DNA from: Triglochin maritima
Taxonomy: Eukaryota; Streptophyta; Magnoliopsida; Alismatales; Juncaginaceae
Assembly: GCA_963682175.1 (NCBI GenBank)
Contig: OY821782.1
Coordinates: 31,331,741 to 31,395,740, forward strand
DNA: 64,000 nt
Direction of reading: 5' to 3'
The position numbers were made by a program, and so were the translations under genes. The notes beneath the pieces were generated by a model, which was not told the origin of the DNA, did no database searches, and saw only the letters and a program-made list of their open reading frames with translations. Below are positions 53,593 to 64,000 of the stretch, in pieces. Position 1 is the first letter of the stretch. The number at the start of each line of letters is the position of its first letter.

Positions 53593-54768
53593 ACGACTGA
53601 AGGGAATGTGTTCTAAAAAGTTTTACTTTTAAATGTCAATTATTATGAATTGAATGAGAAATCATTTTGTTCCTTGTTTATTTTATTCGTCTTTTAGAAG
53701 TGTTAAGGAAGAGGCTCTTGGTCCTTAACCGTAGAGCTCTGAAAGATATTGGTTTGCATAAAACAAAAGATATTCGCAATCATGGTAATTAACATGGGAC
53801 ATTAATTACCGAGTTAAGATTGTCGTGTTGGTCATAGATCATTGTAGCTCTACAAGTGAGTGACGACACGGGTATGCAAAAGAGGAAAATATTACTTTTG
53901 TATACTGAATAGACCTAATAAGTAAAATATTATAGAAATGTGTTTCTGTGTCATTAATATTTTACTGTGTCTTTGGTCCTTTGATATGAGACTTATATCT
54001 AATCACTTAAGGAATACTTAATTAGATCAGTGTCTTGAACTATCGATCAGTGTAGTGTAAAGGCATTGGTTGGTTAAGTATAACTTTTGTTGGAGAAGAT
54101 AGTTAGTCAAAAGACTATCATTGCCCCTCTTAATTGAGTGATGATATTAGTGGGCCCTTTGATAAAGCAAAGTTATAATGTGCACAATGTGATTTGAGTT
54201 AAGTCATATATTTATAACTAGATTAAATAGATCAAGAAATGAATACTAATACAAAGATGACACAATACTACTTTGTGTGTATTCTTAATATCATGAGGCA
54301 AGGGACGGACACAAGTGGTGCACTCCATCACTAAGTGGATCGGGTTTTGGTTCGAGTGGAATTAAGACATCTAACTAATTGGGAGCTATAATGTGTAGCT
54401 AGATACCACTTATAGCTTGTGATATTAAGCTCTGAATATCACTGCCAACTTAGTTTAGATCCTCCCATAGGTCACACCACAAAACTGGGAAACAAGAAAT
54501 GAGGATTTTGAGTTCATAGGATGTGTCGGGTTTCATGTAGAAAATATGACACATAGGTGAACAAGCAAAATCAAAATTATGTTGTGATTTATAACATAAT
54601 TAGAATCTAAATTAAATTCATATGTGATGTAAATATTATGGGGTGTAATGATTGATCATTACATAGGATAATATGTTACATAAGTTGTGAATTTATTACT
54701 AATCCCGAAATGTCAAATTTTGTAGGGGTTAAACCGAAATTTGACAAGTCTGCAGCACAGTGCACAAA

Positions 54769-55018
54769 CGGTCGACCGCTAAACAGTAAACGGTCGACCG
54801 GATGTGGGACGGTCGACCGCAATATTGCACGGTCGACCGGATGTGTGTACATCGTAACAGGGATTTCGTCTGTTCGTTTTCGGTCGACCGAATTTATCGG
54901 TCGGTCGACCGAACATTGTGATGAAATATTTTAATGTTGCGAACGGTCGACCGAGTGTCTAAACGGTCGACCGAAACCAGGTCTAAACGGTCGACCGGAC
55001 CTCGCAGACGGTCGACCG
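54769..55018. repeat. CGGTCGACCG array, Copia-B 5' LTR (ten perfect copies)
   Basis: Blocks of 4, 2 and 4. Start-to-start spacings within blocks are 22, 19, 20; 21; 20, 24, 21 bp. All ten are exact. The last lies about 180 bp upstream of the TATA box. Confidence 0.97.
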
Positions 55019-55197
55019 GTCAGACGGTTTTATGCAGAATTAATTTAAAAATTAATTAGATCATGCATGGAATTGGTCCATAATTGATTTAATTCGTGGC
55101 TAAGATTATTTATTAATAAATAATGGATGGTTAGATGGAATTTTGCATGGAAGCATGGGCAAGAGGTTGCACATGAATAGGTAATTTGGAGAGAACC

Positions 55198-55205
55198 TAT
55201 AAATA
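55198..55205 (+). promoter_or_regulatory. TATA box of the Copia-B 5' LTR
   Basis: TATAAATA in the context AACCTATAAATACAAGG, duplicated at 62599-62606 in the 3' LTR. Transcription would start about 30 bp downstream, giving an R-U5 of about 430 bp. Confidence 0.7.
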
Positions 55206-55668
55206 CAAGGTTGTCTCATTACCTCCTTAATTAATTCATTATTTTTCTTATGCAAAATCTCTCTCCATAATTCTCCACAAAAATTCCTTAATTCTTAAGT
55301 TTAGTTTTAGTTCTTCAGAGGTCATCTTCTAAAGGGAACTAAAGAGGGGTTAGTAATTAGATTCTAAACCCAATCGGAGATTGAAAGACTAGCTTCCCTC
55401 TCTCCGATCTTGTTTAGAGTTTGGTGAATACTCGGAGGCATCCGGTGCAGCGAGGAGCATCCCAACCGTCTCCGAATCTTCGAGAAGTTTTAGAGAACTT
55501 CTAGGTATGAATTTCGGAGCTCCTTCATGTTTGTTTTAATAGAGTTTTTGAAACTAGCTTGTTAAAACAAACTGATGCATGCAATAAATTCTAGAAAATT
55601 GAAAATTGATCCTTATTATACATGAAAATTCAAAAATATATATGTATAATTACACATGAAATCCTACA

Positions 55669-57180
55669 GTGGTATCAGAGCATAGGGTTCAATTTTCTTA
55701 TGATTTATGGTTGTAAACAAATTTAGTTTACCATCTAGGATTTAAACAATTCGTTTTACCGGTTTTTCGGTCTTTAAATGTTTTGCTGAAATAATTCTTG
55801 TAATAATTCGTTTTAAATGTTTTGAATATTTAAAACATGGCATGTAATTATTAGAATTATGATTTAGACATAAGTCTAACTTGCAATAATTTCGTTTTAA
55901 GTATAAACGATTATTTTGTAAGAGAATCAACAAAACCGAAAAACTGTGATTCATCTTTCCATTGGAAATTGGATGGACAGCGGTTCATAATTAATTTTTT
56001 GAACTATGGATGCATGAAAAATGTTTTTAATGGATTTCAAAACGTTTTTCAAAGAATTGTTTGAGATTCTAGATGCTTGATAAACTAGATTGCATAGTTT
56101 ATAGCGATATTGCGTGCATGGATGCTCGAATTGTATATGCAGGAATTGTGGGTTTATATGTTCCAAATCAGAAGCTATGAATGTATGTTATTATTATAAT
56201 ACAGGGGCTTGTGTATGTAAAAGCCAAAATTCTCTCTATTTCCGTCTTTTAGATAGTTGCATTTGCATATGAGAGGTTTTTACATAGGACTTGCACTAGT
56301 CGGTTTTATCGAATGTGAGGAGCATGTTTATTTTCTGTAAAATCTACATCTCCGGTGCAAGAGGAAGTCGCCGCTGTAGCGCATTGATCGAGGATCGAGG
56401 ATCAGGGATCGAAGATCAAGGATCAAAGGGAACATATAAACTCACGCGATATGGATTGTGTGAATGTTTAATTTCTGTTTTTATAATTTCTGTTATGCAT
56501 GTGATGAATGGTGAATGTTAGGATGTGTATAAATTTTAATATGCATGATAAACTAAAATTCAAAATCACATGTTGATAAATGAAATTGTCCAACAAAAAT
56601 TAAGATTAATTTTTCCTTCTTATTTCATCCACTAGCAGCCATTGATCGAGGGATACTCTGCTCGCCCTTAGCGGGAGATAGCTCCCTCTATCTTTGGGAA
56701 TAGTGGGAGATATAAAGGTTGTCTGTTGTTGTGCCACAATTAAATATATGAGGTGTTTCACCCTAGTGAACCCCAAGTATGTTTAGTTGTGAATACAATA
56801 GATAAACGTATCTCATATCAAATGAAAATAAGTTTTCTTAACATTACCTAGAGCCCTCCCTCGGTTTTGGAAAAAAGTTTTTCTTACGAGGATAGGTCGC
56901 ATTCCCTCATAATTAAAACGACAAGAGTCACAAAAGTTTGAAGATGCTAAATGTTGCTAAAATTCAAAAAGGTTGTGATTAGAAAATGTTTTCTTACCTT
57001 GATGTTGTAATGTATTCGATAGCCCTTAGCTAGTCTATATTATAATTGATGGGATCTTGGATTACTGCATTTACGGGCAAGATTTTATTTGCAGTATTTA
57101 CATCATATTCGATATATATATGTATGTATGTATTAAAACATAAAATTGGCATTAAAACCTATATAATTTATTTTGTAGAA
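55669..57180 (+). other. Copia-B primer site and leader
   Basis: The primer site TGGTATCAGAGC (55670-55681) fits initiator tRNA-Met. The 1.5-kb leader is AT-rich and has no supported gene. It contains a six-unit, 7-bp minisatellite of GATCGAG type at about 56387-56428. Confidence 0.75.
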
Positions 57181-58152
57181 ATGTCAAATATCCAACCAAT
57201 TGTGCGATCTATGATCGAAAAGAACCCTTTGCAAAATGATGGCTCAAACTTCATGAAATGGCAACTCAATCTTAATATCGTGTTGAGGTTTGAAAAACTA
57301 TCTCATATTTTGGATGGTGAAATCCCAAAATTAAATGAGAAGGCAACCGATAAAGAGAAAGAGGCGATAGCCAAGTGGGAAGACCAAGTGAACCAAGTTC
57401 ACGGTCTTATACTAGCATCCATGGGTGACTCGCTTCAAGCGAAATACTTGGATTCAAAACCCAGGAAGACCATGGAGGCTCTAACCAAGATGTTCATGGA
57501 TAGTGCCCGAAAGGAGCGCTATAAGACCACCATCGCACTCACAAGGTGCCATTTGGCGGAGGGAACATCGGTATCCATGCATTTTCTCACGATGCAAGGA
57601 TACCTTGAGAAGTTGTCGAAGCTCTCTTCTCCAATGCCAGTGGACATTGCCGAAGATCTAATTCTTGGCTCTCTAGCCCCGTCCTTTAAGGATTTTGTGA
57701 TGCACTATCATGTGCGTGAAAAAGGGGTGAGTCTTGAGGAGCTTCACAACGCTCTCAAAAGGGCTGAAGTTGATATGGGCAAGAGTAGGGACCATGAGGT
57801 CCTTGCTATCCATAAGAAGAGCAAAAAGATCAACAAAGGTAAAGGCAAATTTACCAAAGATACGTCAATCAAGAGCAAGGGAGTAGGAGGTACTCATGGG
57901 AGTGCCTCAAGGGGGAAATCTTTCAAATCTCCAACTCCCAACACGAAGTGCTTTCACTGCAGTGAAAAGGGACACATCCGACCGAATTGCCCCAAGTACA
58001 AGGAAGACCTTGAAAATGGGATGATTGAACGTAGGCGCCCGAGAAGCGCCATAGGTATGTTTGTTATTGAGATAAATTTAATCACCTCTATCCTTGATTT
58101 GGTAATGGTTACCGGATCTTGTGCTCACATAATTTTGATGTGCAGCTATTGA
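57181..58152 (+). CDS. Copia-B gag, intact frame fused to a protease remnant
   Basis: 323 codons from the ATG at 57181 (MSNIQPIVRSM). The frame is open further upstream, but this start begins the usual gag N-terminus. The capsid region carries FMKWQLNLNIVLRFEKLSHI, ASMGDSLQAKYLDSK and ILGSLAPSFKDFVMHYHV, the UBN2-type order of plant Copia gag. A basic linker rich in Lys and Gly follows, then the CCHC knuckle CFHCSEKGHIRPNC (about 57952-57993). The last part reads LDLVMVTGSCAHI, where the protease motif with DTG would be, so the catalytic Asp is lost. A stop follows soon after. Gag itself looks functional. Confidence 0.85.
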   Translation: MSNIQPIVRSMIEKNPLQNDGSNFMKWQLNLNIVLRFEKLSHILDGEIPKLNEKATDKEKEAIAKWEDQVNQVHGLILASMGDSLQAKYLDSKPRKTMEALTKMFMDSARKERYKTTIALTRCHLAEGTSVSMHFLTMQGYLEKLSKLSSPMPVDIAEDLILGSLAPSFKDFVMHYHVREKGVSLEELHNALKRAEVDMGKSRDHEVLAIHKKSKKINKGKGKFTKDTSIKSKGVGGTHGSASRGKSFKSPTPNTKCFHCSEKGHIRPNCPKYKEDLENGMIERRRPRSAIGMFVIEINLITSILDLVMVTGSCAHIILMCSY

Positions 58153-60990
58153 AGGATAGGAAGGAACTCGTGGAGAACGAGATGATATTGAAGATTGGAC
58201 ATAGTACAAGCATCGCTGCGATTGTACAAGATTCTATGGAGCTTCAATAGTCTAGTGATTTAAATTTATGCTTTGAAGAATGTTTGTTATATGCCTTCGA
58301 TTAGCAAGAACATTTCTGTATCAAGTTTTAGATATGGATAAATTTTAATATATATTTTAATTCTTGCTTGTCTATATCGAAGAATGGAATTTTCTATGCA
58401 AATGCATTCATATAGAATGATTTCTATTTGCTTGAAATAAATAATAAACAAACTCAAACAAACAATAACAAAAGATAAACTAAGATAACTCACATGAATG
58501 ATACAATCTTGTAGCACTATCGGATTGGTCAAATAAATGACCAAGAGACCTTTCAAGAAGAAAGGAACGAAAACGAACAACTAATTGGATATGATACATT
58601 CTAATGTATGTGGTCGGATAAGTACAAGTGCAAGAGACGGTTTAAGGTACTTCATTTTGTTCACAGACAACTATAGTCATTATGGCTATATTTGTCTAAT
58701 GGGAAGCAAAAGTGAATTCTTTGACAAGTTCAAGGAATTCGAGGATGAAGTAGTGAACCGACTCAACAAGAATATCGAGTCTCTATGAAAGGTTCGTAGG
58801 GGTGAGTGCTTAGAATACCTAATTTGACTCATTCCTAAAGTAGGAATAGGATATTGCTCGACATGGTTCGATCAATAATGAGTCAATTTAAATTGCCGAT
58901 TTACTTTTGGAATTATGCACTACAAATAATGACAAACTCACTAAATAATGTTCCATCCAAATCCGTGGAGAAAATGTCTTGTGAGCTATGGAGTTGAAAG
59001 ACACCTAAGCTCGACTTTCTCAAGATTTGGGGTTGTGAGGTATACATCAAGAAATTGATGTCGACCAAGCTTCAACCAAAAGCGGATAAGTGCTTCTTTA
59101 TAGGTTGTCCTCGTGTGACAAGAGGATACTACTTTTGGTATATCACCTCCAATCGAAAGATTGTAGAGAGAGATATGGTTTTTCTGGAATTTCTGGAAAA
59201 GAGAGAAAAGTAGTGGGAGTAGAGTTGAGCTTGAGGAAACTCAAGATACTCTACAAGATCATGATGTGAATGTTGCATTCAAAATCATGAAGGCCCAACC
59301 GAGATTCATTTGGTTAGTGGGAGCATGAGCGAGAGATCCTTACAAGAAATTGTGAGAGAATCTCAATCATCCTCACCTAGTGTGCGTTCGAGAGTCGAAC
59401 ATGAACCTATTCCTCAAGAAATTGTGGAAGAAGTTCGAGAGACACAAGAAGAACCAAAAGAACTAAGAAGGTCAATGAGGGAAAGGAAGAAACCCAATAA
59501 GTATGTGGGACTTCATGAGATCATGGTACTAGATACCAAAGATCCCTCGACCTTCCGAGAAGCAATAGAAAAGACTCCAAACTATGGTTAAAAGCCATGG
59601 AATCCGAAGTAGAATCCATGTATGATAATCAAGTATGAAACTTGATTAGCCTTCCTCAAGAGAAAATATCATTTGGTATAAATGAGCTTTTAGGAGGAAG
59701 ATAGACATGGATAGTAATTTGACAACCTACAAAGCAAGGCTTGTAGCAAAAGTTATACTCAAATTCAAGAAATTGACTTTGATGAAATTTTTGAGAAGTT
59801 GCCATATTAAAATCTATTCGGATTATGCTCACTATTACCGCATTTCACAATTGTGGGATATGGAAAATGGATATCAAAATGGCGTTCCTTAAACAGGAAC
59901 TTGGAGGAGGATATGTACATGGTACAACCTCAAGGTTTTGATGATCCAAATAGTAGCGAGAAGAAATGCAAGTTTCGAGAATCCATTTATGGATTGAAGC
60001 AAGCATTGGGGAGTTGGAACAAACGCTTTGACGAAGAGGTGAAGAAGATTCACTTCATTCAAAGTAAAGGAGTACCTTGTAGATACAAGGAGATTAGTGG
60101 GAGCCATGTAGTACTTCTGATCTTATATGTCGATGACATATTGCTCATGAGCAATCATATACCTTTGCATTAGCAAACGAGAAATTTCGTTGAAATCAGT
60201 GTATTCAATGAAAAGAAAAGGATGAGGCTCAACACATCTTGAGAATCAATATACATTGAGATACATCCCGTAGACTCATTGGCTTCAGTCAACGTGCATA
60301 CATTGACAAGGTCTTTGGAAATGTTCAGTGTGAACAATTCCGATATGGACAATATGCCAATAAGTATGAGTATAGGTGTGCAACTCAAGAAGTCTCAATG
60401 TGCTCAATCACACAAAGACTTGGGGTACATGAAGGTATCCGTTATGCTTCGGCAAAAGGAAGGACCATGTACACGATGGCTTTCACAAGACTCAATATCT
60501 CGTATGCTTTAAATGTGACAAGAGGTCACCAATCCAACGCGAATCCTAATCATAGGATTGCGGTCAAGAATATTCTGAAGTACCTTAACCGGACTAAAGA
60601 TAAGGTTCGTGTTTATGGAAGACAAAGGAGAAAATAGCCGAGGGTTGTTTTGATGCAATTCTTATAGGAATTCTAGACAATAAGAGGTTGGAGTGATGAT
60701 GCGTCATCATTATCGAAGGTGGAGGTATGAGCTAGTGTAGTTAGGAGTAATATCACTACAGCTAACTCAACCACCAACGAAGGACAAAATAAATAAATAG
60801 GTGGACACAACAGTGGCACAACCGATCCATTCAACAAACCTTCATACCAAGCTAAGAGACGAAATATATTTTGAGTCCATGGATCTGAGGGTCCATGTGG
60901 ATTGGCTTGATAGGTGATTTGGGAAGGTTACCCTAGTTATTGATGTTTTATGCATTGAGAATGTATGTGAAAGAAAACTTTGATAACAAG
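58153..60990 (+). pseudogene. Copia-B pol remnants (integrase, reverse transcriptase, RNase H edge)
   Basis: Fragments in Copia order. Integrase: MIHSNVCGRISTSARDGLRY and FTDNYSHYGYI at 58585-58700, and an integrase tail near 58860-59210. A Ser/Glu-rich linker with RRSMRERKKPNKY is at 59310-59590. Reverse transcriptase: MVQPQGFDDPN, SIYGLKQALGSWN and the YVDD catalytic motif at 60126-60137, with MAFTRLNISYALNV at about 60475-60516. RNase H is largely missing. Many stops and frameshifts, plus deletions (the pol region is only 2.8 kb), rule out function. Confidence 0.88.
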
Positions 60991-60999
60991 TGGGAGATT

Positions 61000-63069
61000 G
61001 AAGGGAATGTGTTCTAAAAAAGTTTTACTTTTAAATGTCAATTATTATGAATTGAATGAGAAATCATTTTGTTCCTTGTTTATTTTATTCGTCTTTTAGA
61101 AGTGTTAAGGAAGAGGCTCTTGGTCCTTAACCGTAGAGCTCTGAAAGATATTGGTTTGCATAAAACAAAAGATATTCGCAATCATGGTAATTAACATGGG
61201 ACATTAATTACCGAGTTAAGATTGTCGTGTTGGTCATAGATCATTGTAGCTCTACAAGTGAGTGACGACACGGGTATGCAAAAGAGGAAAATATTACTTT
61301 TGTATACTGAATAGACCTAATAAGTAAAATATTATAGAAATGTGTTTCTGTGTCATTCATATTTTACTGTGTCTTTGGTCCTTTGATATGAGACTTATAT
61401 CTAATCACTTAAGGAATACTTAATTAGATCAGTGTCTTGAACTATCGATCCGTGTAGTGTAAAGGCATTGGTTGGTTAAGTATAACTTTTGTTGGAGAAG
61501 ATAGTTAGTCAAAAGACTATCATTGCCCCTCTTAATTGAGTGATGATATTAGTGGGCCCTTTGATAAAGCAAAGTTATAATGTGCACAATGTGATTTGAG
61601 TTAAGTCACATATTTATAACTAGCTTAAATAGATCAAGAAATGAATACTAATACAAAGATGACACAATACTACTTTGTGTGTATTCTTAATATCATGAGG
61701 CAAGGGACGGACACAAGTGGTGCACTCCATCACTAAGTGGATCGGGTTTTGGTTCGAGGGAATTAAGACATCTAACTAATTGGGAGCTATAATGTGTAGC
61801 TAGATACCACTTATAGCTTGTGATATTAAGCTCTGAATATCACTGCCAACTTAGTTTAGATCCTCCCATAGGTCACACCACAAAACTGGGAAACAAGAAA
61901 TGAGGATTTTGAGTTCATAGGATGTGTCGGGTTTCATGTAGAAAATATGACACATAGGTGAACAAGCAAAATCAAAATTATGTTGTGATTTATAACATAA
62001 TTAGAATCTAAATTAAATTCATATGTGATGTAAATATTATGGGGTGTAATGATTGATCATTACATAGGATAATATGTTACATAAGTTGTGAATTTATTAC
62101 TAATCCCGAAATGTCAAATTTTGTAGGGGTTAAACCGAAATTTGACAAGTCTGCAGCACAGTGCACAAACGGTCGACCGCTAAACAGTAAACGGTCGACC
62201 GGATGTGGGACGGTCGACCGCAATATTGCACGGTCGACCGGATGTGTGTACATCGTAACAGGGATTTCGTCTGTTCGTTTTCGGTCGACCGAATTTATCG
62301 GTCGGTCGACCGAACATTGTGATGAAATATTTTAATGTTGCGAACGGTCGACCGAGTGTCTAAACGGTCGACCGAAACCAGGTCTAAACGGTCGACCGGA
62401 CCTCGCAGACGGTCGACCGGTCAGACGGTTTTATGCAGAATTAATTTAAAAATTAATTAGATCATGCATGGAATTGGTCCATAATTGATTTAATTCGTGG
62501 CTAAGATTATTTATTAATAAATAATGGATGGTTAGATGGAATTTTGCATGGAATCATGGGCAAGAGGTTGCACATGAATAGGTAATTTGGAGAGAACCTA
62601 TAAATACAAGGTTGTCTCATTACCTCCTTAATTAATTCATTATTTTTCTTATGCAAAATCTCTCTCCATAATTCTCCACGAAAATTCCTTAATTCTTAAG
62701 TTTAGTTTTAGTTCTTCAGAGGTCATCTTCTAAAGGGAACTAAAGAGGGGTTAGTAATTAGATTCTAAACCCAATCGGAGATTGAAAGACTAGCTTCCCT
62801 CTCTCCGATCTTGTTTAGAGTTTGGTGAATACTCGGAGGCATCCGGCGCAGCGAGGAGCATCCCAACCGTCTCCGAATCTTCGAGAAGTTTTAGAGAACT
62901 TCTAGGTATGAATTTCGGAGCTCCTTCATGTTTGTTTTAATAGAGTTTTTGAAACTAGCTTGTTAAAACAAACTGATGCATGCAATAAATTCTAGAAAAT
63001 TGAAAATTGATCCTTATTATACATGAAAATTCAAAAATATATATGTATAATTAAACATGAAATCCTACA
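61000..63069 (+). repeat. Copia-B 3' LTR
   Basis: 2070 bp, nearly identical to 53598-55668. The ten palindromes at 62170-62419 are all intact. Small differences include one 1-bp indel near 61758. Confidence 0.95.
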
Positions 63070-63074
63070 ACGAC

Positions 63075-64000
63075 ATGAGTCTGAGGTCTAGGTACATATA
63101 TCGTTCTAAACTTTTAGGACTGCTTTGCCCTTTTACTCTCTTTTTTCAAAATTCTTCTATTGTCGGGGCTGATGGCTCATCCCATCTCATTCATGATTCA
63201 TCCTTCTATATTTTTCTTTCCAATTTACCCTTTGAGTATATAAAATATGTAAATGGCATTACTTTATTCCATTACTTGGGAAATTGTGTGTGTTTATTTC
63301 TTATTTATACTATCCAAATGTACATATCTATTACAGTATGTTCATCCTCATAGGGTTGTAAATGAGTTGAGTTCGAGCAAGAGAAGCTGGCTCCAACTCG
63401 GCTCATCTAATTTTTAACCTGCGCAAGACTCGCTTGGTGCTCGGTTCGACTCGGCTCATTAGATCGTACCTTTTTGTCACTTTAAGGAGGCAATCTTCCA
63501 AAGAAAAAACATCCTTTAAAAATAATTATTTTAAGGTAACTGGCCAAATGCAAAACATCTCTCAATGAAGAGAAGTTGCAATCAACCAAGCCACGGAGGG
63601 AAACTTTAGATAGGGTGTTCCTTGTATAGCTTGGGATAGATGACACCCATTCCTATTCTCTTATGTGGGATTAAATTCGCTGAAGATTAAACGTGGTACA
63701 AAAGCTAAATATTAAAACGCGTTTTAGCATAACGTTACTTCAAGAGCAACGTGGTGGTATTCAACCATGCAACTGCACATGACGTCAGCCCTAGGTCACA
63801 AGCAAACACAACCATGCTCGATACTAATGAATAAAGTCACAAATATATAAAATCATCTAGTATCCTATTGTTGGGGATGTAAGACTAATATTTGGTTCTT
63901 TCATCACACGTGGCTCCTATTTTGCGCAGAACATTATTATCGTACAATAATATTGCAGAAATTAATCTTAATGTTTTCACCCAATCTCTATGTGTAAAGA
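63075..64000. other. Non-coding flank
   Basis: No supported gene. At 63351 the phrase TAGGGTTGTAAATGAGTTGA, followed by GACTCGGCTCATT near 63448, resembles the terminal region of some plant hAT-type elements. That is weak and may be a short remnant. The rest is AT-rich sequence without repeats I recognise. Confidence 0.3.

Larger units (their letters stand above)
53598..55668 (+). repeat. Copia-B 5' LTR
   Basis: 2071 bp, TGAAGGGAATG to AATCCTACA. U3 carries ten perfect CGGTCGACCG palindromes (54769-55018), and the TATA box is at 55198. Confidence 0.95.
53598..63069 (+). mobile_element. Copia-B retrotransposon, recent insertion, pol broken
   Basis: 9472 bp with LTRs at 53598-55668 and 61000-63069, a primer site at 55670, gag at 57181, degenerate pol to about 60640 and the polypurine tract GTGGGAGAT before 61000. 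The target duplication ACGAC is perfect (53593-53597 and 63070-63074). I count only about ten differences between the 2.07-kb LTRs. The integrase-before-reverse-transcriptase order fixes Copia. The pol region is far too decayed for such a young insertion. Confidence 0.95.

Noticed and set aside
54769..55018. Regularly spaced palindromes looking like a CRISPR array
   Set aside because: The repeat core is only 10 bp and the spacers are 9-14 bp. The array is inside LTRs of a plant retrotransposon, and there are no cas genes.

Overview
This window looks like intergenic, repeat-rich nuclear DNA from a flowering plant, probably a eudicot; I cannot narrow it further. The evidence is the mix of elements: a plant L1-type LINE, Ty1/Copia and Ty3/Gypsy LTR retrotransposons with plant tRNA primer sites (initiator Met and Asp), Athila-like gag-protease elements, and hAT and CACTA (En/Spm) transposase remnants. 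I see no convincing host gene, tRNA, rRNA or CRISPR array. Almost every coding stretch is a decayed piece of a mobile element.

Layout. 1-4190: 5' two thirds of a decayed LINE (minus strand), ending at a pyrimidine microsatellite. 4193-8273: two pieces of a Copia family (here Copia-A) separated by an Athila-type LTR. 8274-13342: LTR-like fragments that I can only partly classify. 13343-33949: an unclassified element bounded by direct repeats, carrying an unfamiliar minus-strand gene. That gene is split by a Gypsy element (15108-26139, target duplication TTTAG), which is itself split by a gag-only Copia-A (18312-24012). The right-hand direct repeat is split by an Athila-like element (Athila-A, 27009-33566, duplication ATGTC). 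33950-36045 and 51300-53592: DNA-transposon debris, with a CTTTAAAG-rich tandem repeat, a Ulp1-protease-like pseudogene, a CACTA transposase fragment and a hAT transposase. This debris is opened by a second Athila-like element (Athila-B, 36046-51299), which holds a solo LTR, a second Athila-A copy and Copia-A debris. 53598-63069: a young Copia (Copia-B) with near-identical 2.07-kb LTRs and a perfect ACGAC duplication, but wrecked pol. 63070-64000: non-coding.

How the parts work together. The window is a record of nested insertions; target duplications fix the order in five cases. Several elements are non-autonomous (Copia-A gag only, Athila-A and Athila-B gag-protease only, Copia-B with broken pol), so they must have been moved by enzymes made elsewhere.

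The most unusual signal is an array of the palindrome CGGTCGACCG, with neighbouring copies 19-24 bp apart (about two helical turns). It lies upstream of the TATA box in the LTRs of two different Copia families, and decayed versions sit in every other Copia-A copy. The Athila-type LTRs carry different paired palindromes in the equivalent position.
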